NCBI RefSeq assembly: GCF_032854445.1
Contig: NC_088295.1
Span: forward strand, 64,707,249 to 64,771,248
Reading direction: 5' to 3'
DNA from: Liolophura sinensis
Taxonomy: Eukaryota; Mollusca; Polyplacophora; Chitonida; Chitonidae
DNA: 64,000 bases
Below the pieces are notes generated by a model. The model did no database searches and was not told the origin of the DNA. It was given only the letters and a program-made list of their open reading frames with translations. Of the stretch, positions 27,801 through 35,278 are shown piece by piece (within the stretch, counting starts at the first letter, position 1; each line of letters begins with the position of its first letter). The translations under genes and the position numbers were made by a program.

Positions 27801-30800
27801 GAGCTGATTGGTACTTTGGTTATCAATGTTTACAAAATTTCCACTATTTTTAACAAAGAATTTGAATTTTCAAGCAATTTGCAGAAAAACGAATGGACCT
27901 CACTATTTTTTAAACTAAAAAGTTTTGTCAACAAGTAAATTAAGTAAGAAGTACATAAGTTTAGCACAAATATTAGGCAAAGACAAAATTGTCATCAATT
28001 AATGCTTAATGTACATAAGAATATGTATATATTTGCATGCATCATAGAGCTTCAAGTGCCCAAATGTTTACAATTTTGCATGTACATGTATCATAGAGCT
28101 TCAAGTGCCCAAATGTTTACAATTGTGCATGTACATGTATCATAGAGCTTCAAGTGCCCAAATGTTTACAATTGTGCATGTACATGTATCATAGAGCTTC
28201 AGGTGCCCAAATGTTTATAATTGTACATGTACATGCATCATAGAGCTTCAGGTGCCCAAATGTTTACAATTGTACATGTACATGTATCATAGAGCTTCAG
28301 GTGCCCAAATGTTTACAATTGTGCATGTACATGTATCATAGAGCTTCAGGTGCCCAAATGTTTATAATTGTACATGTACATGCATCATAGAGCTTCAGGT
28401 GCCCAAATTTTTATAATTGTGCATATACATGTATCATAGAGGTTTAAGTGCCCAAATGTTTATAACTATGCATATACATGTATCACAGAGGTTCAAGTGC
28501 CCAAATGTTAATGCTTGTGCATGTTTCACAGAGCTTCAGGTGCTTTCAACTTTAATATGTCACATGAAAAAACGACGACCAGCTTGCTTTCTCTACAAGG
28601 CCACCACCAAATTCAGCAGTACACGAGCATGTACACGGAACGAGCTGAAACACTACATCCGGGTCTACAAAACACGAAGCCTGAATAAAAATTTGTGAGA
28701 ATATGTTACTAAATACATGTGCTCTACCACTACATGCAAACTGTCACGGCTGTGCTTAGTCACGTGAAATCACAGCATGTACCTGAGGCAACATCTGTGC
28801 CTTACCATTCATATTTAATGACTGACTCGCGCTTGATTGAGAACCACCTTGTTTTAATGGGTCAAACACATCTGTGGCAAACACATTCCCACTGTTTTTC
28901 ACTCCTGGCTTTGTGTACTTGTCAATCCATGAGAACGACGAGGGAAGACCATTGGACTTCAGCAACACTGCAAAGAAACAACTATACATTTTACTATTTC
29001 AAATCACATGAGGCTGCCTGAACACTTCACATCATTAAAATAGTACAATGTACATGTCTTTGTGGTAAAACACCATAGTAATGTCTACATGATTTACGCG
29101 ACGTTTACATGTTATCCTATTTTTTCACAGGCTACACACATTCATGTACCATGGCCACCTTCAATACAAACACTTGCAGGCAAATTTATTTCTTAACAAC
29201 AGGAATGAAAGGGATTACAAATTACGAGTTAAGGCGTTGACATAATCCTATAACTTATATCTGGTAGCATGGCGACAAACACCTGACCTACAAAGCGCTC
29301 ACCTGTAGGAGACGCATGCATGCAATACATAAAGTTCTGATGTCAGGAATTTGGTAATTTACAGTTACAAATATGCACACACAGGGGAACATTCCCCTTG
29401 TGTCACTGTGCTTTATATGCATGTAAAACTTTAAGTTTATACATGCCGTACTTTTTGAGATACCACCCCCAAGATTTATTTTAACACTGATTCTAAAACA
29501 CAATATACTATGAAGTCGTATATTAATTTTTTCGTAATTGATGGTAATAAATATGCACACAGTGTGTCAATGATGGACCATCCCCCTCATATTATTGTGC
29601 TCCACAAGTGTGCACAGCCTGAGCTCAATACACGCTCTACTTTTAAGACACCACCACTAACATTTTCTTTAACACTGATTCTAATACACAATACACTATG
29701 TCAGGAATTTTGTTACTTTTTATTAAATTTGCACATGCACTACTTTTTAAGATACCACCCCTAACGTTTTGTTCAACATTGCTTTATCTGCTGATGGACA
29801 CCGATGATGACGCTCAGGGTATGACATAACCTAGGGCTGTACTTCGTGAGTACTCAGGCGAGCTAAAAACGGATCTGAATTATTACGTCTTACTTTGATG
29901 CTTTGTCTTACAACTCCTCCACCCCCATCCCCGCACCCCCAGCAAATCACATCTGCTGATAAATTATTCAAAATGTTGCCCTAGTTATTGGCAACAGTCT
30001 GAAAACATCAAAATCTTGACCTCTTTCCCTCAATGCTGCAATGCCATATCCTTTCAGTTACACATGTAGCTACATAAATAAGATTGGGACAGTAAAATCA
30101 TTACACATAAATCAAAAGTTATAGTGTTGTAGCACCCATATGTACATTATGAAAGAAAATATTCTATGCATCCCAAAAAACCTACCGTCCCTAGATTTTT
30201 GCAGTTCTGATAAAAACTTGTCCGTCTGTGACCCTTGGGGCAGTTCTAGCAGAAGGTTGCCTCTGGAGCTTTTAATGGATACACCCAAATCTGATGCTGA
30301 AAAGAAAGAAGATAAGAATACTTTTTAAATAAATTTCATACTATTATTCAGGCATAAAACCCATAAGATTTTTATTTTGGTTTCCCATGTATATGAACAG
30401 AGTAGACAAAATTGAAAGAAAACGGATCATATTAATTTTCACTTTAGCTGTTAAACTTGTAAGTACATGTGTACTTTAGCTGAAAAGCGGGTATTCAAGC
30501 CCATTTGAAAATCCCACTGATACTGCACTTGACTTGAAATTATGCTCATCAATAAGTTATATATTTTTGCTAATTCTGCAATTTATTTGGAAAAATAGGT
30601 AGAAAAATGTACAGAACTTTTAGCACAAAATGTACAATACTTTTCTTTGCTCCTAAGATTGTACTTTTTAGGGGTGAATTTCAGGGCAAATAAACCAGTG
30701 CAATCTCAAAAGTGAAATCAATAACACATGGGTGTACATGTTTTTTGTCCTTGCAAAAAGTAAGGTAATCACCTAAAACTGTGAATCACACAAGTGCTAT

Positions 30801-33800
30801 TTTCAACGCAAATAATTGTCAGAAAATATTACCTTTGGTTCTAAAACATACATTTTTCACTTTGAACTGGATACCTTCCTACCATTCACACAAACAATAT
30901 GTCCAAGATCAATGGAACTCTCAGAATCAGGACAAAAGAAGCAACTTGGTCACAGATAAAATTTTAATCAATGAAAGTCCATTGGATATTATAAAGAAGG
31001 ACAGGAATGAAATATAACCATGTGAATTTTTTTGTTATTATCATCTTAGTTTACAGGTATGATTAACATAAAATCTGAAATTCTACATGCATATTTGCTA
31101 TTCATAATATAGGTTTAATTATAAACTAATATGATCCAAAGAAACTTTATGTACAGAACACAGCATATTTAAAAGCAACATGTGAAATTCCAGCATACAG
31201 CGTGTACATGTAACTGTCAGCCGCTACTGAAGCAGAACAAACAGTCAAATGAAGCCAGGCATTCATAAAGTATGTGATGAATTAATTAGCTTGAAACATG
31301 AAAAATTAAACGCATGACTATATGACTACTGGTACATGAAAATATCTGAACAAACCACTACCTTTCCTATAAATAATTTTTTTTTTCATTTTGATATGGA
31401 AATGTATAAACAAATCTTGTTATAAAGTCACAGATTTAAATGTCAGTCAGTAAAAGGTCAGTCGTCTGCTTATATAAATAAAGATGTCCACTTACTTATT
31501 TTTATACATGTTTTCCCCCACTGATACAATTCATGTCAATTTATTTATTTATTTGATTGGTGCTTTACGCCATACTCATAATATTTCATTTATATGACAG
31601 TGGCCAGTATTATGGTTGGAGGAAATCCGGCAGAGCCCTGAGGAAACCAACGAGTTTAGCTAGGAGACCTTCCCACACACAGCCAAGAGGAAGCCAGCAT
31701 GGGCTGGACTTGAACTAACAGAGATTGCATTGGCAGCGCAATCCTGGGTCATTGCGCAGCGCTGCTGTTCTAACCCCCACGGCCACGGAGGCCCCTAATT
31801 CCTGTCAACAATTATCTTGCATATGTATATCTATGCATACAAAAATGACTTATAACTGTGCTATTTATAGTGTTTAAATTATTCTGAAGTTTGAAAAAGT
31901 TATAATGCAAGCTGATTTATACATCTTACAAACTAACAGGTGCAGCTGCTATTTAGTGAATTTAGGTAATTATTTGGGCTATTCAAATATAAGAGCACAG
32001 AATCAATTGATAAGATTGGTGCTGATCGAGTTTTTCGCGAAAAGCCTACCATATAACCTCTTAACAAATGTATGATGAACATGCTATATGTGTCTAGCAG
32101 GCTTCAGCATCTGTCACACATACATGTATGTATGCTATGAATAGAAACAAGCCAACGTGAACAGCTCATTCATGTTATTCACCAGAAAGCCTTATCACCA
32201 TGTTTCATAGATGATAAAGGAAAACCAAACAAAACAAAGCCCATAACAGCCAAGCACAGGCACAGAGTTGGACTGGATTACAGCTACTGTACATATAGGT
32301 CATGCTCAAAGGAATTAGTTTAATTGTATTTGTTTTAATGTCTCTTCACTTAGCCAATGATCAGTGCAGTTATGTCTACAGATATATAAGCGATAATAGC
32401 AGTTGCAAGTTATAAAAACAAAGTAAACATAAACATACATGTACGTCATTACAATGCAAACCTACAATCATGTGAAGGTTATTATCTATTGTCCTTCAAA
32501 TAATACGCCCTTTCATCCAATCAGTCAACAAAGGAGAACAACTACTGAGAGCATGTACTGTAAATCTTCAACCTTTTCAACCCCAAACATGACTAAAGCA
32601 CTTCAGTAAATTCATGCATACAATTATTAGGAAAATGACTTGGTTGCATCACTAAGGATGCAAGCTTTGTAAAACTGCACAAATTATTTCTCTACACCCC
32701 ATAGGCTCTGTCAGAATGTTTGAAAATACTTGTCGCAGTGGTGGTTGAAAAGGCTGAAAAATTAGGGTACAGTATACATACACCGAACAACAGCAATAAT
32801 CACTGTAGCAGAGGCTTCCAAAACCGGTTTAAAACTGTCAATTTTGTATCACTACATGTTATATAATGACCACTGACATTCTGTTAGACGCAAAATGCAC
32901 TGTGTACTGTTAAAGTACACTACATTTTCACTGTTATGATCATGTACATACTGTTGATGAATGCAAAAGTTGGGAGAGCAGTGGATTTACTACTGAACGG
33001 GCTGCTATGTTAAAAGGTAGTTTTATAAATAAACAAAATACGACAAATAAAGCATTAAAAATTGTGTAAAATTATGATTCTAATTTTGGTTTCTGTCATT
33101 GTTACAGTATAGAAAGTCTTAGCATTTATGCGTTTATTTATCTACATGTACTTCATTGGATAATTACCATACACACAAATGGAGAATTTCACATTCATAC
33201 ATTCAATCATAAATCAATCCATTAGTAATATGAATACCTGTAATCATTATAAGTTCTAAAATGGTATGTATAGACAATGATGGTTAATCAATCTTCTACA
33301 ACCAGAAGTGAAGAAGTATTTCTTGGAAAAAAAAGAGGTTGAGTCCTTTAAAACTATAATATTCATTAAGTGTTGATTATAAAACTACACAGCAATAGAT
33401 GTCTCGGTTAAGGACATATGCTTTCATTTCTCAGCCATTCCACCAATAAATTTAAGGGCTTTTCACATATTTAAGGCCATCCTTAAAAATTCTCTATTGG
33501 GCATAACCTGATTCTTTAAGAAAAAATAGGTCAGCTGGACGGCTGGGAATTCTAAATAAAAACATAGGAGTTTAAAAAAATAACACAGAGAAAAAATAAA
33601 ATTCTATTAAAATCCCAATAATATATTTTTAGTCAGGCCCTTATTGTCGGTTTGGTCAGGATACTCTCAACATACATATTTTTAATGATGGCCTCACATA
33701 CATGAGTAGACAGGTAGAGTTTCTTAAAACACACATTTATTCATTTACTTTAGTGGCCGTTTTAGGTGGTAATCAAGAATAGAAGAAATTGAAATGGATA

Positions 33801-34520
33801 ATGCATGTAAGTTGCTTAGAAAGCTGATAGATTGAGGCTGCTAATATGTATGAATACAATAGCAACAAGTCTGTATTACTGCTAAGCCGATTATATTCAG
33901 CACCTTTCTTTTCTTTCTTTTGAGGCTCAGACGTTTTCGGAGGCTCATATTGGGGTTTTTCTGTGATAAATAAAGTTTCACAAGTGAACAGTGCATCCAA
34001 AGCTCAATAGCCAAACAAAATGTTTTTTATTTTTCTTTCAACTCCTGATTCATTGCAATGATTCCCCATATTTTATGGACACAGTGATTTTGTTATGAAC
34101 CAACACTACTTATATGCACAGTGCACATGGTAGTTCTGCATACACATGCCTAATTATGGTTTATTAAGTGTAACATACAAAACAAAACAACACAAAGCAA
34201 CAAAATCTTCAAATAGGCAATAAAGCCAATCTAGGCAAAACACTGAAGAATAACAGCCGACTGCTTTAATCAAATTGAGAGACATTTTAAATATCATTTT
34301 GTGCATCTGTGTTCTTTAATATAGGAAGACAGTCCCAATGCTGCCAAATTGATTTCACAGCCTTGGCTCACTAAAGAGCCATGTTGAGGACACCAGAGAC
34401 AACACCTCATCCAGACAAGTACCTCCCTATGCACACATACATTTACTCTTCCTATTTTTATATTACGATGCTGTACACACTGAACTGAACAATCCAGAAA
34501 AGAGACAACAGGGTTCCCAG

Positions 34521-34590
<70 letters not shown>

Positions 34591-35278
34591 AGTTTATAAA
34601 AGAAAAGGAAATGTATAATCGCCACAGGCCTGAGGAAGTGTAATTAAATTTGTACCTGCTGTGCACCGCAAGTCTCTCTCAATGGGCAGCACTGTATCTA
34701 GACTGAGGTCTGACGCATCCAAACAAGGAACACGGCTGCTAGAATATACAAAGATCCTGCGGACACAAGGAAAGAGACTTGCACCAGGGTAGAAAAAATT
34801 AAAACACAACATAGAAATGATCAGCCATTTCATTCTGCCTAGATCATACATGGAAATCTCAGGAAGGTATTATGTAGTAATTTATTTCCAATTTTGCTCT
34901 ACATTAAAGTAGAAATATAATCTGGTGTTGATTTGGAACTGATCTCTAAACGTACATCAAACACCAAAAGTAGACCAAATTTGTCTGCCAGCTTCTATTA
35001 GTACCAATGATTTCTTAATTTCACTCTTCATACCACAACAAACTGTTGCATATACCTGCATTAACATGATTAATGATGCTGTTCGCTGAAGCAAAAACCT
35101 TAGATACACAAGCAGAAATATGTCACTTTCAGATACAATAATGAATGGACAAGAGTTATTTACTGTTATCATGTGAAACGAGAGAGCAAACACAAGGTGT
35201 AACTTACGCATGGTCCCTATGTCTTTCCACCAGAGCCAAGTATTTTGTGGACTTCAACCAATCTTGAACAAATCCAAC
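3492..35278 (-). CDS. INPP5B: OCRL/INPP5B-family inositol polyphosphate 5-phosphatase (23 exons, partial at both ends)
   Basis: Removes the 5-phosphate from PI(4,5)P2, PI(3,4,5)P3 and soluble inositol phosphates on endosomes, Golgi and cilia (family knowledge). Exons, 5' to 3': 35278-35208, 34756-34656, 33960-33904, 30296-30186, 28967-28806, 25848-25750, 25377-25263, 24257-24120, 23665-23564, 22814-22700, 22147-22031, 20064-19957, 19451-19381, 18521-18410, 16739-16627, 16236-16101, 15648-15538, 15143-15075, 14411-14315, 12832-12708, 11364-11254, 9163-9044, 3576-3492. All junction phases agree. Domains counted from the first placed codon: PH-like about 1-115, linker 115-250, 5-phosphatase about 285-580, ASH about 614-735, RhoGAP-like from about 750. 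All catalytic motifs are present: [46 protein letters not shown]. Residue choices ([31 protein letters not shown]) are closer to vertebrate INPP5B than OCRL, but it carries the OCRL-like clathrin box LIDLE. Probably the single invertebrate co-ortholog of both. The first N-terminal exon is not placed, and the end of RhoGAP is off the left edge. Confidence 0.93.
3945..4060 (-). mobile_element. Variant Nin-core SINE fragment
   Basis: Second subtype: AT-rich tail, then GTCAGATTTATGGGTGGAGG and AAACC in place of the CAGCATTATGGTGGGAGG of the main family. Other pieces lie near 7320-7530, 11840-11930, 13900-13985 and 47080-47300. Confidence 0.55.
7320..7530 (-). mobile_element. Variant Nin-core SINE fragment
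   Basis: Tail TTACTTATTTATTGATTTG, then GGTTTATGG...GGTGGAAGAATCC and a gene-distal part ending GGGCTGAGAACACC. Drifted, boundaries approximate. Confidence 0.5.
9044..9163 (-). CDS. INPP5B: INPP5B exon: start of RhoGAP-like domain
   Basis: 40 codons, phase 0: [20 protein letters not shown] then [20 protein letters not shown]. The VPKEIWxLVDxL helix opens the RhoGAP-like domain, which in this family is catalytically inactive and binds Rac/Cdc42 and F&H-motif adaptors. Confidence 0.92.
10692..10950 (+). mobile_element. Full-length tRNA-derived Nin-core SINE
   Basis: Best copy in the window. A tRNA-like head (A-box-like GTGGCTCACTTGG, B-box-like GTGAGTTCAAGTCC at 10761-10774) is followed by the Nin-type core (GGGTTTCCCCC...GCCCGGTTTCTTCCCACC) and an (AAAT)n tail. 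It is bounded by a perfect 11-bp duplication TCAGACAACTC at 10681-10691 and 10951-10961. Confidence 0.93.
11254..11364 (-). CDS. INPP5B: INPP5B exon: end of ASH, LIDL
   Basis: 37 codons, phase 0: [20 protein letters not shown] then [17 protein letters not shown], aligning with the (S/T)GxYxPSxFGxSLEAL segment. It is found only by reading through intron DNA, as stops on both sides keep the open stretch short. It ends in LIDL, which the next exon turns into a clathrin box. Confidence 0.92.
11980..12133 (+). mobile_element. 5'-truncated Nin-core SINE
   Basis: Core plus tail only. It is flanked by a 9-bp duplication TATTACATT (11971-11979 and 12134-12142), so it was truncated when it inserted, as expected for LINE-driven retrotransposition. 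Confidence 0.88.
12317..12540. mobile_element. MITE copy C (diverged)
   Basis: ATTCTTCAACCTTTTTACAT at one end and GCGAAAAGGTTGAGAAATTA then GGG at the other; the interior is little conserved. Confidence 0.55.
12708..12832 (-). CDS. INPP5B: INPP5B exon: ASH domain, [13 protein letters not shown]
   Basis: Encodes [20 protein letters not shown] then [18 protein letters not shown]. The [23 protein letters not shown] run is diagnostic for OCRL/INPP5B. The donor is the less usual GTATCC; the next exon follows in phase 0. Confidence 0.95.
13031..13120 (+). mobile_element. 3' fragment of Nin-core SINE
   Basis: Only the last part (CCATAATGCTGG...GTGAAATATTCTTGAGCA) and the AAATC-rich tail. Confidence 0.8.
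13975..14155. repeat. Minisatellite of 11-23 bp units
   Basis: Alternating CTACCTGACAAA and CTGCCTGACAAC-type units, about 14 in all, in an INPP5B intron between ASH exons. Confidence 0.85.
14315..14411 (-). CDS. INPP5B: INPP5B exon: ASH domain
   Basis: Encodes [20 protein letters not shown] then [12 protein letters not shown], matching the EFINKxDExSYxKxWL segment of INPP5B. Acceptor cttacag; donor GTTGGT after a split Gly codon. Confidence 0.93.
14818..14910 (-). mobile_element. Nin-core SINE fragment (head and middle)
   Basis: Minus-strand copy spanning the B box (reverse of GGACTTGAACTCACAG) and the start of the core; tail missing. Confidence 0.75.
15075..15143 (-). CDS. INPP5B: INPP5B exon: first ASH strands
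   Basis: 23 codons, phase 0: [20 protein letters not shown] then TGQ. Typical ASH start (F-x-F-x-NVKF ... NxGQ). In this family the ASH domain binds Rab GTPases. Confidence 0.93.
15538..15648 (-). CDS. INPP5B: INPP5B exon: linker helix to ASH domain
   Basis: 37 codons, phase 0: [20 protein letters not shown] then [17 protein letters not shown]. Matches the family helix (YRKxxED..., MEN.xLPS) between the phosphatase and ASH domains. Confidence 0.93.
16101..16236 (-). CDS. INPP5B: INPP5B exon: PAWCDRILW and SDHKPV motifs
   Basis: Encodes [20 protein letters not shown] through [16 protein letters not shown]. It holds the two hallmark motifs: PAWCDRILW, with the Asp/Arg that contact phosphate, and SDHKPV, with the catalytic His. 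Donor GTAAGA. Confidence 0.97.
16627..16739 (-). CDS. INPP5B: INPP5B exon: F-x-P-(S/T)-YKY segment
   Basis: Encodes [20 protein letters not shown] then GSDDWDG. This is the substrate-pocket segment (ITFxPSYKY, SDDWD) before the PAWCDR motif. Donor GTCTGT; split codon AG|T gives Ser of SEKNRAP. Confidence 0.95.
16873..16923. repeat. G-rich tract with quadruplex potential
   Basis: Plus strand has at least six runs of three or more G within 50 bp, about 130 bp past an INPP5B exon. On the INPP5B transcript this tract is C-rich. Confidence 0.6.
17022..17120. mobile_element. 1.1-kb dispersed repeat, 5' fragment
   Basis: TTGAAATCGTTCGGATGATT matches the start of the two longer copies; similarity fades after about 100 bp. 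This marks a real 5' end for the family. Confidence 0.5.
18258..18402. mobile_element. MITE copy D (half element)
   Basis: Shares GCAAGTTTCATAAAACTGTG and ATTATTTCTCTACA with copies A and B and ends GTTGAAGAATTGGGG. It abuts the donor of the INPP5B GDLNYR exon. Confidence 0.65.
18410..18521 (-). CDS. INPP5B: INPP5B exon: GDLNYR motif
   Basis: Encodes [20 protein letters not shown] then [23 protein letters not shown] contains the catalytic Asp and Asn. Donor GTGAGC; a MITE-like copy begins only about 10 bp into the following intron. Confidence 0.95.
18571..18708. repeat. 29-bp tandem repeat
   Basis: Nearly five copies of a 29-bp unit containing GTCATTACAAACTTACATTA then TTCACATTT. Confidence 0.88.
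18825..18870. repeat. TA microsatellite
   Basis: About 23 TA repeats. Confidence 0.95.
19381..19451 (-). CDS. INPP5B: INPP5B exon: catalytic domain
   Basis: Encodes [20 protein letters not shown] then SEH, with donor GTAAGT inside the Asp codon that begins DVIFWIGD. Matches the family DYxDIxxxMxF and PPLTISxHD segments. Confidence 0.94.
19957..20064 (-). CDS. INPP5B: INPP5B exon: GNKGG and NSHLAAH motifs
   Basis: Exactly 36 codons, phase 0: [20 protein letters not shown] then [16 protein letters not shown]. It holds the conserved Lys of GNKGG and the Asn/His of NSHLAAH. Acceptor ttgtag, donor GTAAAG. Confidence 0.95.
20214..21335. mobile_element. 1.1-kb dispersed repeat, copy 1
   Basis: From TGAAATCATTCGGATTATTT to the CAACACCGCTTATT area. 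It aligns along its length with 42478-43641 (shared CTTGTAGAGTGATCCCAGT, CAATGGCCTGTAACTC, ATTTAAATGACACCA) in the same orientation. Multiple stops; no domain recognised. Confidence 0.8.
22031..22147 (-). CDS. INPP5B: INPP5B exon: VRLVGIML strand
   Basis: Exactly 39 codons, phase 0 at both ends: [20 protein letters not shown] through VPTGIMGIM. Acceptor ttttcag, donor GTAAGT. This is the core strand of the exonuclease/endonuclease/phosphatase fold preceding GNKGG. Confidence 0.95.
22700..22814 (-). CDS. INPP5B: INPP5B exon: GFQELDL motif
   Basis: Starts [11 protein letters not shown], completing the GFQE motif whose Glu binds Mg2+, followed by the helix [26 protein letters not shown] matches INPP5B rather than OCRL. 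Confidence 0.95.
22977..23230 (-). mobile_element. Nin-core SINE, near full length
   Basis: Tail, core, B box and tRNA head all present on the minus strand. The 7-bp TACTTGA on both sides (22970-22976, 23231-23237) is the likely target-site duplication. Confidence 0.87.
23564..23665 (-). CDS. INPP5B: INPP5B exon: catalytic motif 1
   Basis: Encodes [20 protein letters not shown] then [20 protein letters not shown] holds the conserved Asn of the metal site and PPDIYAIG leads into the catalytic Glu loop. Donor GTCAGT after ATAGG; the phase joins to FQELDL. Confidence 0.95.
24120..24257 (-). CDS. INPP5B: INPP5B exon: lead-in helix of 5-phosphatase domain
   Basis: Encodes [20 protein letters not shown] then [13 protein letters not shown]. 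This matches the family segment that runs into the first catalytic strand (compare the K/R-E-x-E-[FY] pattern before FFxGTWNVNG). Donor GTGGGT; split codon AG|G gives Arg. Confidence 0.9.
24300..24740. repeat. Degenerate tandem repeat with two 65-bp units
   Basis: CATGAGGAAACTT-like motifs recur through the block; two near-identical 65-bp units (ACCCAGTGTCCTCCTCAAGG) sit at about 24461-24590. Confidence 0.7.
25041..25180 (-). mobile_element. Nin-core SINE with internal deletion
   Basis: Tail and core run directly into the tRNA head; about 90 bp of the middle is missing. Confidence 0.78.
25263..25377 (-). CDS. INPP5B: INPP5B exon: linker before catalytic domain
   Basis: Encodes [20 protein letters not shown] then [17 protein letters not shown]. 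Acceptor gacag, donor GTAAGT; the final split codon completes as Thr with the next exon. Confidence 0.78.
25750..25848 (-). CDS. INPP5B: INPP5B exon: linker
   Basis: A 99-bp exon, [20 protein letters not shown] then [12 protein letters not shown], with acceptor catgtag and donor GTAAGT. It is placed by phase: the split codons G|GT and A|GT close exactly on both sides. Low-complexity linker; no domain recognised. Confidence 0.75.
26328..27610. repeat. Minisatellite with 32-bp basic unit
   Basis: About 1.3 kb of the unit GATGATTGTGTAAGGTGATG then GTTGTATGGAAT, with indel variants; it lies in the intron between two INPP5B linker exons. Minus-strand ORFs of 299 and 186 codons here arise from the repeat. 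Confidence 0.95.
28040..28495. repeat. 49-bp tandem repeat
   Basis: About nine copies of a unit containing TCATAGAGCTTCAAGTGCCC then AAATGTTTACAATTGTGCA. Variants alternate (AAGTGCCC/AGGTGCCC), suggesting duplication of pairs. Confidence 0.95.
28806..28967 (-). CDS. INPP5B: INPP5B exon: PH-to-phosphatase linker
   Basis: A 162-bp exon encoding a Ser/Asn/Gln-rich linker ([15 protein letters not shown], then [13 protein letters not shown]). Acceptor tttgcag, donor GTAAGG. In OCRL the matching linker holds an AP2-binding FEDNF motif; I see VFDPL here but no such motif. Confidence 0.75.
29330..29785. repeat. Irregular tandem repeat, about 180-bp unit
   Basis: AATATGCACACA, TACTTTTTGAGATACCACCC and TTAACACTGATTCTAA each recur two or three times at roughly 100-190-bp spacing. 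Confidence 0.75.
30186..30296 (-). CDS. INPP5B: INPP5B exon: C-terminal PH strand and helix
   Basis: Encodes [20 protein letters not shown] then [16 protein letters not shown]. This resembles the end of the INPP5B PH domain, including the LPxGSQTxxFL pattern. Acceptor tttcag, donor GTAGGT; the phase joins to VLLKSNG. Confidence 0.82.
31540..31796 (-). mobile_element. Full-length Nin-core SINE
   Basis: Complete on the minus strand. Flanks AATTCATGTCAA (31528-31539) and AATTCCTGTCAA (31797-31808) are a 12-bp duplication with one mismatch. Confidence 0.9.
32558..32772. mobile_element. MITE copy B with TA duplication
   Basis: 215 bp, starts CTGTAAATCTTCAACCTTTT, ends TGAAAAATTAGGGTACAG, with TA at 32556-32557 and 32773-32774. 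The termini are imperfect inverted repeats. Confidence 0.82.
33904..33960 (-). CDS. INPP5B: INPP5B exon: short basic PH-loop exon
   Basis: Small 57-bp exon reading [19 protein letters not shown], rich in Lys and Pro, between acceptor atcacag and a GTGCTG donor. Its phases fit both neighbours (split codons GAA and GCA), which is the main support. It may encode a surface loop of the PH fold. Confidence 0.65.
34524..34587. repeat. AT microsatellite
   Basis: About 32 AT repeats, roughly 70 bp past the donor of an INPP5B exon. Confidence 0.95.
34656..34756 (-). CDS. INPP5B: INPP5B exon: PH-like domain
   Basis: Encodes [20 protein letters not shown] followed by TVLPIERDL. This matches the INPP5B PH-domain pattern of an F-x-Y strand, then D-x-SLD-x-(I/V)-(L/V)-P. 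Acceptor ccgcag and donor GTACAA are both clear. A 64-bp AT microsatellite lies about 70 bp into the following intron. Confidence 0.8.
35208..35278 (-). CDS. INPP5B: INPP5B exon: start of PH-like domain (first exon placed)
   Basis: Reads [17 protein letters not shown] and ends in a GC|GTAAGT donor; it joins the next exon in phase to give HAIFVYSSS. The acceptor (ttgag) is unusual, so the 5' edge is uncertain. No initiator ATG is in this exon; about 15-20 N-terminal residues must come from an upstream exon between here and about 38230. Confidence 0.6.

Larger units (their letters stand above)
30297..33903. other. 3.6-kb INPP5B intron
   Basis: Contains one full-length SINE (31540-31796) and MITE copy B (32558-32772). 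Otherwise AT-rich, nothing recognised. Confidence 0.6.
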
